A DNA stretch of 64,000 bases from positions 186,001-250,000 of the forward strand of contig NZ_JACVQF010000220.1 of the NCBI RefSeq assembly GCF_014534645.1, given 5' to 3'. A program made the translations under genes and the position numbers. Below, piece after piece: positions 1 to 7,749 of this stretch (position 1 is the first letter of the stretch; each line of letters begins with the position of its first letter). This DNA comes from Streptomyces griseicoloratus. Lineage in GTDB: Bacteria; Actinomycetota; Actinomycetes; Streptomycetales; Streptomycetaceae. The notes beneath the pieces are model-generated. The model had not been told where the DNA came from, made no database searches, and worked only from the letters and a program-made list of their open reading frames with translations.

Positions 1-651
1 GCGGTCGTTGAGGATCTCCAGCCGCTGCTCGCCGGCCTCGTCACGCGAGTCGAAGATGAAGCGGTGGGCGTTGACGATGGCCGCCGGACCGAAGTACTGG
101 CCGTCGTTCCAGAACACCGGGCACGAGGACGTGCAGGCGGCGCAGAGGATGCACTTCGTCGTGTCGTCGAAGCGCTCGCGGTCCTCGGCGGACTGCAGAC
201 GCTCGCGCGTCGGCTCGTTGGTGTCCTTCGTGATCAGGAAGGGCATCACGTCCCGGTACGCCTGGAAGAACGGCTCCATGTCGACCACGAGGTCCTTCAG
301 GACCGTCAGGCCCTTTATGGGCTCGACCGTGATCGGCTTCTCGGGGTTGATGTCCTTGATCAGCGTCTTGCAGGCCAGACGGTTCTTGCCGTTGATCCGC
401 ATGGCGTCCGACCCGCAGATGCCGTGGGCGCAGGAACGCCGGAAGGTCAGCGTGCCGTCCTGCTCCCACTTGATCTTGTGGAGGCCGTCGAGGACGCGCT
501 CCTTCGGGTCGAGCTCCAGCTGGAAGTCTTCCCAGGTGGCCTCGGCCGAGACCTCGGGGTTGAAGCGGCGGACCCGGAAGGTGACGGTGATGTAGGGGGA
601 CTCCGCCGCCTTCGCGACGGCCTCCGCCTTGTCCATAACGGGAGTAGCCAT
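1..651 (-). CDS. sdhB: Succinate dehydrogenase iron-sulfur subunit (partial, 3' end outside window)
   Basis: Iron-sulfur subunit of complex II, passing electrons from the flavoprotein to menaquinone at the membrane. The ATG at 651 starts [10 protein letters not shown] and 217 codons lie in the window; the C-terminus is cut by the left edge. The [2Fe-2S] motif is SCAHGICGSD (about residues 73-82, with Asp in the third ligand position as in many SdhB proteins) followed by Cys94. The CILCAACTSSCP motif further on supplies ligands for the [4Fe-4S] and [3Fe-4S] clusters. The start overlaps the sdhA stop by one base (TGATG), so translation is probably coupled. It is the last of four genes read right to left. 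Identification is secure from the motifs and the operon. Confidence 0.97.
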   Translation of the reverse strand, partial: MATPVMDKAEAVAKAAESPYITVTFRVRRFNPEVSAEATWEDFQLELDPKERVLDGLHKIKWEQDGTLTFRRSCAHGICGSDAMRINGKNRLACKTLIKDINPEKPITVEPIKGLTVLKDLVVDMEPFFQAYRDVMPFLITKDTNEPTRERLQSAEDRERFDDTTKCILCAACTSSCPVFWNDGQYFGPAAIVNAHRFIFDSRDEAGEQRLEILNDR

Positions 652-2405
652 CAGTACTTACGCTCCATCGGCTGGTAGCGGGTCTGGACGACCGGCTTGT
701 AGTCGAGACGGATGGACTCGGTGCCGTCGTCGCCGACCTCGCGGTACGCCATGGTGTGGCGCATGAAGTTGACGTCGTCGCGGTTCGGGTAGTCCTCGCG
801 GTAGTGACCGCCGCGCGACTCCTTGCGGGCGAGCGCGGAGACGGCCATGACCTCGGCCAGGTCGAGCAGGTTGCCGAGCTCGATGGCCTCCAGCAGGTCG
901 GTGTTGAACCGCTTGCCCTTGTCCTGGATCGCCACGTTCTTGTAGCGCTCGCGCAGCTCGCCGATCTTCTCGACCGCCGTCTTGATGGTCTGCTCGGTGC
1001 GGAACACCATGACGTTGGCGTCCATGGTCTCCTGCAGCTCCCGGCGGAGCGTGGCCACCCGCTCGTTGCCCGTGGAGGTGCGCAGCCGCTCGATCTGGCC
1101 GACGACGAACGCCTCCGGGTCCTCGGGCAGCGGCACGAACTCCGCCGTCTGCGCGTACTGCGCGGCGGCGATGCCGGCCCGGCGGCCGAAGACGTTGATG
1201 TCCAGCAGCGAGTTGGTGCCCAGGCGGTTGGCGCCGTGCACCGAGACGCAGGCGACCTCGCCGGCCGCGTACAGGCCCGGGACGACGGTGGTGTTGTCCG
1301 CCAGGACCTCGCCCTCGACGTTGGTCGGGATGCCGCCCATCGCGTAGTGCGCGGTCGGCTGGATCGGGATCGGGTCCGTGTACGGCTCGATGCCGAGGTA
1401 GGTGCGCGCGAACTCCGTGATGTCGGGCAGCTTGGCGTCCAGCTGCTCCGGCGGGAGGTGGGTCAGGTCCAGGTAGACGTGGTCGCCCTCGGGACCGCAG
1501 CCGCGGCCCTCGCGGATCTCCGTGTAGATGGACCGGGACACGACGTCACGGGACGCCAGGTCCTTCATGACCGGCGCGTACTTCTCCATGAAGCGCTCGC
1601 CGTCCTTGTTGCGGAGGATGCCGCCCTCACCGCGGGCGCCCTCCGTCAGCAGGATGCCCATGCGCCAGATGCCGGTCGGGTGGAACTGGAAGAACTCCAT
1701 GTCCTCCAGCGGCAGCCCGCGCCGGTACACGGCGGCCTGGCCGTCACCGGTGAGCGTGTGCGCGTTGGACGTCACCTTGAAGAACTTGCCGGTGCCGCCG
1801 GAGGCGTAGATCACGGACTTCGCCTGGAAGACGTGGATCTCGCCGGTCGCCAGCTCGTACGCCACCACACCGGCCGACTTCTTGACGCCGTCGACCTCGG
1901 TGATCAGCTGGTCCAGGACGTAGAACTCGTTGAAGAACTCCACGCCCTCCTTGACGCAGTTCTGGTACAGCGTCTGGAGGATCATGTGGCCGGTGCGGTC
2001 GGCCGCGTAGCAGGAGCGGCGGACCGGGGCCTCGCCGTGGTTGCGGGAGTGACCGCCGAAGCGGCGCTGGTCGATCGTCCCGTCGGGCGTCCGGTTGAAC
2101 GGCAGGCCCATCTTCTCCAGGTCGAGGACGGAGTCGATGGCCTCCTTCGCCAGGATCTCGGCGGCGTCCTGGTCGACCAGGTAGTCACCGCCCTTGACCG
2201 TGTCGAAGGTGTGCCACTCCCAGTTGTCCTCCTCCACGTTGGCCAGCGCGGCGGCCATGCCGCCCTGCGCGGCGCCCGTGTGGGAGCGGGTGGGGTAGAG
2301 CTTCGTCAGGACGGCCGTGCGGCTGCGCTTGGTCGCCTCGATGGCGGCCCGCATACCGGCGCCACCGGCGCCGACGATGACGGTGTCGTACTTGTGGATC
2401 TTCAT
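651..2405 (-). CDS. sdhA: Succinate dehydrogenase flavoprotein subunit
   Basis: Catalytic subunit oxidising succinate to fumarate in the TCA cycle and respiratory chain. The 584-aa protein has the N-terminal dinucleotide-binding motif [11 protein letters not shown] (about residues 11-21), the [10 protein letters not shown] segment in which His42 should carry covalent FAD, the active-site stretch [10 protein letters not shown], and a downstream HPTGI motif. Length is normal for SdhA. It sits 19 bp after sdhD and overlaps sdhB by one base, giving an sdhC-sdhD-sdhA-sdhB operon. Nothing unusual was seen. Confidence 0.98.
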   Translation of the reverse strand: MKIHKYDTVIVGAGGAGMRAAIEATKRSRTAVLTKLYPTRSHTGAAQGGMAAALANVEEDNWEWHTFDTVKGGDYLVDQDAAEILAKEAIDSVLDLEKMGLPFNRTPDGTIDQRRFGGHSRNHGEAPVRRSCYAADRTGHMILQTLYQNCVKEGVEFFNEFYVLDQLITEVDGVKKSAGVVAYELATGEIHVFQAKSVIYASGGTGKFFKVTSNAHTLTGDGQAAVYRRGLPLEDMEFFQFHPTGIWRMGILLTEGARGEGGILRNKDGERFMEKYAPVMKDLASRDVVSRSIYTEIREGRGCGPEGDHVYLDLTHLPPEQLDAKLPDITEFARTYLGIEPYTDPIPIQPTAHYAMGGIPTNVEGEVLADNTTVVPGLYAAGEVACVSVHGANRLGTNSLLDINVFGRRAGIAAAQYAQTAEFVPLPEDPEAFVVGQIERLRTSTGNERVATLRRELQETMDANVMVFRTEQTIKTAVEKIGELRERYKNVAIQDKGKRFNTDLLEAIELGNLLDLAEVMAVSALARKESRGGHYREDYPNRDDVNFMRHTMAYREVGDDGTESIRLDYKPVVQTRYQPMERKY

Positions 2406-2424
2406 GATTCTCGCAGCCCCGTGC

Positions 2425-2907
2425 CTAGCGGATGTTCGGGTCGAAGGTGAAGATCACCAGCGTGCCCAGCAGGATGGTGAACACCGTGGCGGTGTAGAGC
2501 AGGCCCTTGAGCCACAGACGGGTGTTGGGGCGCTCCGCGTAGTCGTTGATGACCGTGCGCAGGCCGTTGGCACCGTGCAGCATCGCGAGCCACAGCATCA
2601 GCAGGTCCCAGACCTGCCAGAACGGCGAGGCCCAGCGGCCGGCCACGAAGGCGAAGCCGATCTTGGAGACGCCGCCGTCCAGCACGAGCTGGATCAGCAG
2701 GTGGCCGATGACCAGGACGACCAGCACGACGCCGGACAGCCGCATGAAGAGCCAGGCGACCATCTCGAAGTTGCCCCGGGTGGTCTTCGGGGTCTTCTTG
2801 GTGCGCTTGCGCGGGGGCTCGATGAGCGGCGCCGGGTTGTCGACGGTGTAGACGGACCCGCCCTCGACCGGGCCGATACCGGAAGCGGTGGTCTCAGTGG
2901 TGGACAT
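2425..2907 (-). CDS. sdhD: Succinate dehydrogenase membrane anchor subunit
   Basis: Hydrophobic anchor of complex II, helping bind haem and quinone. The 160-aa protein has a basic, Pro-rich N-terminal tail of about 45 residues and then three membrane helices. The middle helix contains [16 protein letters not shown], whose His is the likely haem ligand and whose HGxNGLR motif is typical of these anchors. It begins five bases after the sdhC stop and ends 19 bp before sdhA. Assignment of the two anchors as C or D follows their order in the operon; the family itself is clear. Confidence 0.93.
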   Translation of the reverse strand: MSTTETTASGIGPVEGGSVYTVDNPAPLIEPPRKRTKKTPKTTRGNFEMVAWLFMRLSGVVLVVLVIGHLLIQLVLDGGVSKIGFAFVAGRWASPFWQVWDLLMLWLAMLHGANGLRTVINDYAERPNTRLWLKGLLYTATVFTILLGTLVIFTFDPNIR

Positions 2908-2912
2908 GTGCG

Positions 2913-3293
2913 TCAGCTCCCGAACAGTTCACGAGCGGCGTGGCCGAGGACGGGGTAGATCGCCCCGAGCATCAGCACGACCCACAGGACGACGACGGTC
3001 CAGAGCATCTGCTTCTGGTAGCGGGCGCCCTTGACCCAGAAGTCGACGGCGATGACGCGCAGACCGTTGAGCGCGTGGAAGAGGATGGCGGCGACGAGGC
3101 CGTACTCCAGCAGCGCGACGATCGGCGACTTGTACGTGGCCACGACCTTGTCGTAGGCCTCGGGGGACACACGGACGAGCGCGGTGTCCAGCACGTGAAC
3201 GAACAGGAAGAAGAAAATGAGGACGCCGGTGACTCGGTGAGCCACCCAGGACCACATTCCTTCCCGGCCGCGGTACAGCGTTCCAGCCGGCAC
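2913..3293 (-). CDS. sdhC: Succinate dehydrogenase cytochrome b556 subunit
   Basis: First gene of the complex II operon and the second membrane anchor. I chose the GTG at 3293 because GGAGGA lies about eight bases upstream and the protein then begins directly with the family's usual PAGTLYRGREGMWSW; a longer reading from 3371 adds a Pro/Arg-rich tail unlike the family. The 126-aa product has three membrane helices, a SWVAHRVTG motif near the N-terminus and LFHALNGLRVI in the second helix, with a probable haem His. The 210 bp upstream should hold the operon promoter, but I could not define convincing -35/-10 boxes. Confidence 0.93.
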   Translation of the reverse strand: MPAGTLYRGREGMWSWVAHRVTGVLIFFFLFVHVLDTALVRVSPEAYDKVVATYKSPIVALLEYGLVAAILFHALNGLRVIAVDFWVKGARYQKQMLWTVVVLWVVLMLGAIYPVLGHAARELFGS

Positions 3294-3504
3294 GGAAGTT
3301 TCCTCCGGGAGCGGGGATTGGGGCCGCGCCGGCTTTCTCGTGTCGGTCGGGCCCGGCCGGGTACGGTCCACCGGCCCCCAGCATCGTAGCGACGGTTGCC
3401 CGTGGCGCTTACGGCGGGCCTACCGGTGTGATCAAACTTGCACGCGGGTGGCTCATCGGCGGCGAGGAAACGGGGCGCTTGTCTCGTTTGCCGGGCGCAG
3501 GCCG

Positions 3505-4074
3505 TCAGCTCCTGGTCGCGCCCCGCGGCGGAGCCGCCGACGGCACGGCCCCGCGCCCGAGCATGCCGGTCAGCCTGCCCCTGGCCAGGCGGCGCAGTTG
3601 CTCCGCCGCCACCAGGCGCTCCTCCTCCGGATCGTTGGCCAATCGTGACCGGATGTCTTCGAGTACGTGATCCAGGGTCTCGGCCACGGGCAGGCCGTCC
3701 AGGCAGATGACGAATGCCTGTCCGAAGCGGGCCTCGTACGCGGCATGCGCCGCACTCAGAGCCGTATGGGCGACGGCGTACGTGTCCTCGGGCAGCGGCG
3801 GCAGCGCCTCCGCCGCCAGTGCCTCCTTCAGGTCCCCGGGCGTCAGGTCGTACGACGCCTCGTCCGCCGCCGCCAGCAGGGCGGGCAGGTCCGGATAGGG
3901 GCGGTGGGCGGCGATGCGGCGGGCCCAGCGGCGGCTGTGCAGGCAGGTGAGCAGGGACTGGACGGCGGTGTCGGCCGGGGCGGTGTTGAACCGCTCCAGC
4001 GGGTCCGGCGCGCCGCAGGTTTGCGCGGGGACCGGTATGGCGACTCGGCCGGGGAGGTCGGGAAGGCGGTGCAC
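3505..4074 (-). CDS. OHCU decarboxylase-like protein lacking the catalytic segment
   Basis: Related to 2-oxo-4-hydroxy-4-carboxy-5-ureidoimidazoline decarboxylase, the last enzyme of uric acid conversion to allantoin. Family features are FNTAPADTAVQSLLTCL near residue 29, SRRWARRIAAHRPY, AYEARFGQAFVICLDG, and LANDPEEERLVAAEQLRRL near the C-terminus. The part normally holding the catalytic His-Pro (ALAxHPRIG) and the following Glu-containing stretch is replaced by a short ALAAEALPPLPEDTY, so the catalytic His and Glu appear to be missing. The GTG start at 4074 is the only reasonable start in frame. No purine-degradation genes are nearby. Family membership is likely, the usual activity is doubtful, and the real role is unknown. 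Confidence 0.8.
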   Translation of the reverse strand: MHRLPDLPGRVAIPVPAQTCGAPDPLERFNTAPADTAVQSLLTCLHSRRWARRIAAHRPYPDLPALLAAADEASYDLTPGDLKEALAAEALPPLPEDTYAVAHTALSAAHAAYEARFGQAFVICLDGLPVAETLDHVLEDIRSRLANDPEEERLVAAEQLRRLARGRLTGMLGRGAVPSAAPPRGATRS

Positions 4075-4256
4075 AGGCAGCGTGGGTCCTCGTGGGCGTC
4101 ACGTGTGTGTCGGCAGGGGATTGTGTGAGAGATGTGGCGTCACGTTATCGACTGGGGGCATGAGGTGTCCGACGGTTGCCCGAATTTCACCCGAACGGGA
4201 GAGTTTCGGAACGTGTGGTGGACGCATGACGTCGCCCACGGCCGTAGGTTGGCGAC

Positions 4257-5885
4257 GTGAGCCAGCACGGGCGCCGGATCCCGGCGCGAAAAGTGAGGCA
4301 GCGGGCCGTGATCGCCGGCGCGACGGTCGCCGCGCTCGGCGCCGGCGTCGGCCTGTGGGCCACCGGCGGCGACGACGGACCCACCGGCTCGGCGCGGTCC
4401 ACCGACGGCGTCTCCGTGGCACCGCCCGCCGCGCCCACGCCCACCCCGACCCGCTCCTACCCCCTGTCGCAGGAGCCGCGCACCATCCCCGCCGTGCGCG
4501 ACCACACCCCGGCGCGCGGCCCCGGATGGCAGCCCGAACGCGGCCACCGCGTCGTCGTCACCGACCCCGCCCTCGCCGACGAGGGCCGCCTGGTGGCGGA
4601 CGAGCTGGGACTGACGTACGCCGGCGAGAAGGACGACGCCAAGGCCGGGGACCTGCGGCTGGAGGTCAGGGCCGACAAGGGCGCGGACCCGGAGTCGTAC
4701 ACCATGACCGTGCGCGACGGGCGCGTCACCGTCACCGGGCCGGCCGAGGCCGGCGTCTACTACGGCACCCGCACCCTGAAGCAGGCCGTGGACGGCGGCG
4801 CCGCCGCGCCGGAGGGCGTCGTGCGGGACGAGCCGGACAAGCCGCGCCGCGGCTTCATGCTGGACATCGCGCGCAAGCACTACACCGCCGACTGGATCAA
4901 GGACCGGATCCGCGAGCTGGGCGACCTGAAGTACAACGAACTGGGGCTGCACTTCTCCGACGACCAGGCCTTCCGCATCGAGTCCGACTCCCACCCGGAG
5001 ATCGTCTCCGACGACCACCTGACCAAGGCCGAGATGAAGGAGATCATCGATCTCGCCGCGTCCCGCCACATCACCGTCGTCCCCGAGATCGACTCGCCCG
5101 GCCACCTCGGCGCCGTGATCGCCGCCCACCCCGACCTCCAGCTGCGCAACGCGCAGGGCACGCCCACCCGGGGCGCGATCGACATCTCCAAGCCGGAGTC
5201 GGCGAAGATCGTCGACGACCTCCTGAACGAGTACGCCGACCTCTTCCCCGGCTCCCAGTGGCACCTCGGCGCCGACGAGTACCAGGCGCTCGTGGTGCCC
5301 GACCCCGAGGCGTCCTACCCCCAGCTGGCCGCCGCCGCCCGCAGGGCCTACGGCTCCGGCGCCACCGTCGCCGACCTCACCACCGGCTGGCTCAACGGCC
5401 GCGCCGAGACCGTCCGCGCCCACCACCGGACGCCGCGGGCCTGGAACGACGGCTTCTTCCGCGACACCTCCGTCAAGCCCGCCGACGACATCCAGGTCGC
5501 CTACTGGACCGGCAAGGAGATCGGCGCCCGGCAGCCGGTGGAGTACCTGCGTGAGGGCCGCAAGGTCCTGAACTACAACGACGAGTTCCTCTACTACGTG
5601 CTCGGCCAGCCGCAGACCTTCGTCTACCCGACCGGACAGCGCATCTACGAGCAGTGGACCCCGCGGATCCTGCGCGGCACCCAGCCCGTCGACGCCCAGT
5701 ACGACGACCAGATCCTCGGCGGCAGCTTCGCGGTCTGGGGCGACCTGCCCAACGCGCAGACGCCGGCCCAGGTCGCCGCGGGGATCCGGCTGCCGCTGGC
5801 GGCCACGGTCCAGAAGCTCTGGGACCCGGAGCGGCCCGAGCTGTCCTGGACGGACTTCCGGGCGCTGGCCGACCGGCTCGACTGA
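4257..5885 (+). CDS. Family GH20 beta-N-acetylhexosaminidase, exported
   Basis: Predicted to release terminal beta-linked GlcNAc or GalNAc by substrate-assisted catalysis outside the membrane. The GTG at 4257 gives 542 aa, with an N-terminal arginine-rich segment and one hydrophobic stretch (about residues 18-38) acting as signal or anchor, then a Pro/Thr linker. A GH20b-type N-terminal domain is followed by the TIM barrel: RGFMLDIARKHY, a substrate-binding EIDSPGHLGA segment, and the catalytic pair Asp340-Glu341 in HLGADEY. No lipobox Cys is present. It is divergent from the OHCU-like gene across 182 bp. I looked for a DasR-like operator upstream and saw none. Confidence 0.9.
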   Translation: MSQHGRRIPARKVRQRAVIAGATVAALGAGVGLWATGGDDGPTGSARSTDGVSVAPPAAPTPTPTRSYPLSQEPRTIPAVRDHTPARGPGWQPERGHRVVVTDPALADEGRLVADELGLTYAGEKDDAKAGDLRLEVRADKGADPESYTMTVRDGRVTVTGPAEAGVYYGTRTLKQAVDGGAAAPEGVVRDEPDKPRRGFMLDIARKHYTADWIKDRIRELGDLKYNELGLHFSDDQAFRIESDSHPEIVSDDHLTKAEMKEIIDLAASRHITVVPEIDSPGHLGAVIAAHPDLQLRNAQGTPTRGAIDISKPESAKIVDDLLNEYADLFPGSQWHLGADEYQALVVPDPEASYPQLAAAARRAYGSGATVADLTTGWLNGRAETVRAHHRTPRAWNDGFFRDTSVKPADDIQVAYWTGKEIGARQPVEYLREGRKVLNYNDEFLYYVLGQPQTFVYPTGQRIYEQWTPRILRGTQPVDAQYDDQILGGSFAVWGDLPNAQTPAQVAAGIRLPLAATVQKLWDPERPELSWTDFRALADRLD

Positions 5886-5992
5886 CCCCGCACCTGCCCG
5901 GTCGTACGGATTGTCCGATACGGCTGCGAACCCCCGCGCGGCTGTGGTGGTGTTCTGGCGAGCCGAACCGACACACCGGGGGGAGCCGGGAC

Positions 5993-6496
5993 ATGGGCTA
6001 CTGGGGGTATTTCGTCGTGGGCCGCGCCGAGCGGCCGCTCGCGGAACTGGACGCGCTGGCGGGCGCACCGGACATGACCCTGCGGGCGTCCGCGCCGGAC
6101 GGCTGGCAGGTGTGGGAGTACCCGGGCGGCGACGGCGACGTCGGGAACATGAACGACCTGGCCGCGCAGACCGGCGCGCCTGCGCTCTTCGGATACGTCA
6201 TGGACAGCGACTGCGTGGTCGTGGAGGCGGCGGCGCCGGAGAGCGGGGCGTGGACCACCTGTCTGGCACGGGCCGCGATGGCCGGGTACCTCGGCGCCGA
6301 GAGGGAGGGGCTGACGCTGGAGGACTACTTCCTGGAGCCCCGGGACGCCGCCGACCGCGCGGTCGCCTGGGCCGCCGAGGCCGGGCGCGTCGCGAGCGCC
6401 GACGACCTGGCCGACGTGCTGTCGGCCGACCCCGATCCCTTGGCCGAAAACCTCTTCTTCAGGTTCCTCGACCGGCTGGGCGTGGTGCCCCTGTGA
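5993..6496 (+). CDS. Hypothetical protein, conserved-looking, 167 aa
   Basis: I do not recognise a named domain. The ATG at 5993 follows a GGGGGGAG ribosome site and gives an acidic soluble protein starting MGYWGYFVVGRAERPL. It has no signal peptide or membrane segment. The N-terminal half contains a YPGGDGDVG loop and a GYVMDSDCVVVEA strand, the C-terminal half is Ala/Glu/Asp-rich and helical. The beginning resembles short Streptomyces proteins that open with MGYxGYFVVAR, but this is recollection only. It lies about 110 bp after the GH20 gene and 86 bp before the next hypothetical, on the same strand. Confidence 0.8.
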   Translation: MGYWGYFVVGRAERPLAELDALAGAPDMTLRASAPDGWQVWEYPGGDGDVGNMNDLAAQTGAPALFGYVMDSDCVVVEAAAPESGAWTTCLARAAMAGYLGAEREGLTLEDYFLEPRDAADRAVAWAAEAGRVASADDLADVLSADPDPLAENLFFRFLDRLGVVPL

Positions 6497-6582
6497 CACT
6501 CCGGGGCCGTCGCACGCAGTAGGGGGAAGCGCGGGTTCCGTGGCTGTGAGCGGGTGAATCGGCAAGACGAGGGAGACGCTGG

Positions 6583-7140
6583 ATGAGCCTGGTGGAAATG
6601 ATCGCGCAGGCCGACGCACGCGGACTGGCCGCGAGCGGACTGGCTTGTCTGGATCGTTGCATCCCCCTGCTGGACGGCGACGACGACGTCCTGCGTCCGC
6701 TGTGGGCGACCCTCGCCGACGGGGACGGGCAGGGCTGGGGCGAAGGACTGGAACAGGTGCGCGGCAAGCTCGCCGGGCCCGACGCGGCCGGTGAGGACGA
6801 GGCCGTGCTGCTGGCCCGCCGGATGCTGGCCGCCGCCCCGGCCGGGCACGCGGCCGCCGAGGTGCGGGTGTGGGCCGACGCCTGCTCCGTCGCCTCGCTG
6901 CGCATCCACCGGCTCCTCGACCCGGCGTCCGGCGACGCCGCCGGCGGCGAGGTCGGCCGGGAGGGCCGTACGGAGGGTCTGTCGCCGCTCGTCGCCGCCG
7001 AACTGCGCCGCCAGGTCACCGTCCTGGAACTGCTCGCCGGACACGGCACGGCCGGGCTGCGCGGAGCCCTGGAGGTCGCCACCGAGGGACGCCGGGTACT
7101 GCGCGCGGTGGTGTCCCGACGGGCCCGCGGGCGGGGGTGA
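6583..7140 (+). CDS. Hypothetical protein, 185 aa, Ala/Leu-rich
   Basis: No function recognised. The ATG at 6583 follows GAGGGAGACGCTGG and yields a soluble, mostly helical protein (MSLVEMIAQADARGLA) with many Ala, Leu and Glu residues, no signal peptide and no membrane helix. A Cys-containing segment (LACLDRCIPLL) lies near residue 20. It is on the same strand as the genes on either side, 86 bp and 145 bp apart, so it may be transcribed alone. Codon use matches the neighbours, so it is very likely a real gene. Confidence 0.75.
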   Translation: MSLVEMIAQADARGLAASGLACLDRCIPLLDGDDDVLRPLWATLADGDGQGWGEGLEQVRGKLAGPDAAGEDEAVLLARRMLAAAPAGHAAAEVRVWADACSVASLRIHRLLDPASGDAAGGEVGREGRTEGLSPLVAAELRRQVTVLELLAGHGTAGLRGALEVATEGRRVLRAVVSRRARGRG

Positions 7141-7285
7141 ACGCCGTCCTCGCCTGTGGCCGTCGTGCGGGGAAGACGCGGCGGAGGTGCGCCGGTCGTG
7201 GCGGAGGTGGGGTGGTCCTGCACCGGTAGCGGGACCACGGCCCAATCCGTGTGACGAAACGCCGCCGGTCGACGCTCTAGCGGAT

Positions 7286-7690
7286 GTGACGACTGTGACC
7301 AGCGGATTGACGACTCAGCAGGAGACCCGGCCGCAGGCCGCGGCCAAGCCGGTGCGGTGGGCGGCGGACGCCGTGGCCACCCTGCGCGAGGGCGCGCGGC
7401 TGCGCCTGGACTACTCGGCCCAGAGTCTGTGGCGCGTCGACCGCCTGATCGACGGCATCCGGGCCGAGCAGGCACCGTACGCCGCGGTGGAGACCGTGCT
7501 GCGCGGCCTCGGCGCGTACGCCGGTGAGGTGATCGTGCGTCAGACCGGCGCCGAGTGGTGGTCGGCCGGCGGCGACCACTGGGTGCGCACCCCCGACGGG
7601 CGCCTGTGGGACCCCATCGACGAGGCCCGCCGCTGCTTCACCGGCGACGGGTCGCTGCGGCTGCTGTGCCGGCAGGCGACGGGCGGCTGA
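7286..7690 (+). CDS. Small conserved protein, paralog of the gene at 10630
   Basis: No known function. The protein (about 134 aa from the GTG at 7286; a second GTG at 7295 is equally possible) shares a long conserved core with the product at 10630: RLxLDYSxxSLxxVDxLIDGxR, then LGAYAGEVxVRxxGAxW, then a VRxPDGRxWxP motif. The GLGAYAGEV segment marks a small family I have seen in Streptomyces annotations only as hypothetical. It is soluble and lacks a signal. It converges with the amidase gene at 7750, a strong hairpin lying between. The two paralogs bracket the amidase gene, suggesting duplication. Confidence 0.75.
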   Translation: MTTVTSGLTTQQETRPQAAAKPVRWAADAVATLREGARLRLDYSAQSLWRVDRLIDGIRAEQAPYAAVETVLRGLGAYAGEVIVRQTGAEWWSAGGDHWVRTPDGRLWDPIDEARRCFTGDGSLRLLCRQATGG

Positions 7691-7700
7691 CGCCCGACGG

Positions 7701-7736
7701 CCGGCCGGGGACCGTACGGGTGCGGTCCCCGGCCGG
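7701..7736. terminator. Bidirectional hairpin terminator between convergent genes
   Basis: A perfect 14-bp stem (7701-7714 with 7723-7736, CCGGCCGGGGACCG) closes an 8-base loop. It lies 10 bp after the 7286 gene and 13 bp after the end of the convergent amidase gene, so it can serve both. There is no U-tract, as is common in actinobacteria. Confidence 0.7.
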
Positions 7737-7749
7737 CTCGGACCGGCGG

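Noticed and set aside
756-2450. Long open frame antisense to sdhA
   Set aside because: Mirror of a clear sdhA gene; long antisense frames are expected at such high GC and the translation is low in hydrophobic pattern and has no domain.
4198-4256. DasR operator before the GH20 gene
   Set aside because: No sequence resembling the ACTGGTCTAGACCAGT-type site is present.
4140-6068. 642-aa frame antisense to the GH20 gene
   Set aside because: The plus-strand frame has full GH20 motifs; the antisense product is a Gly/Val/Asp-rich shadow.
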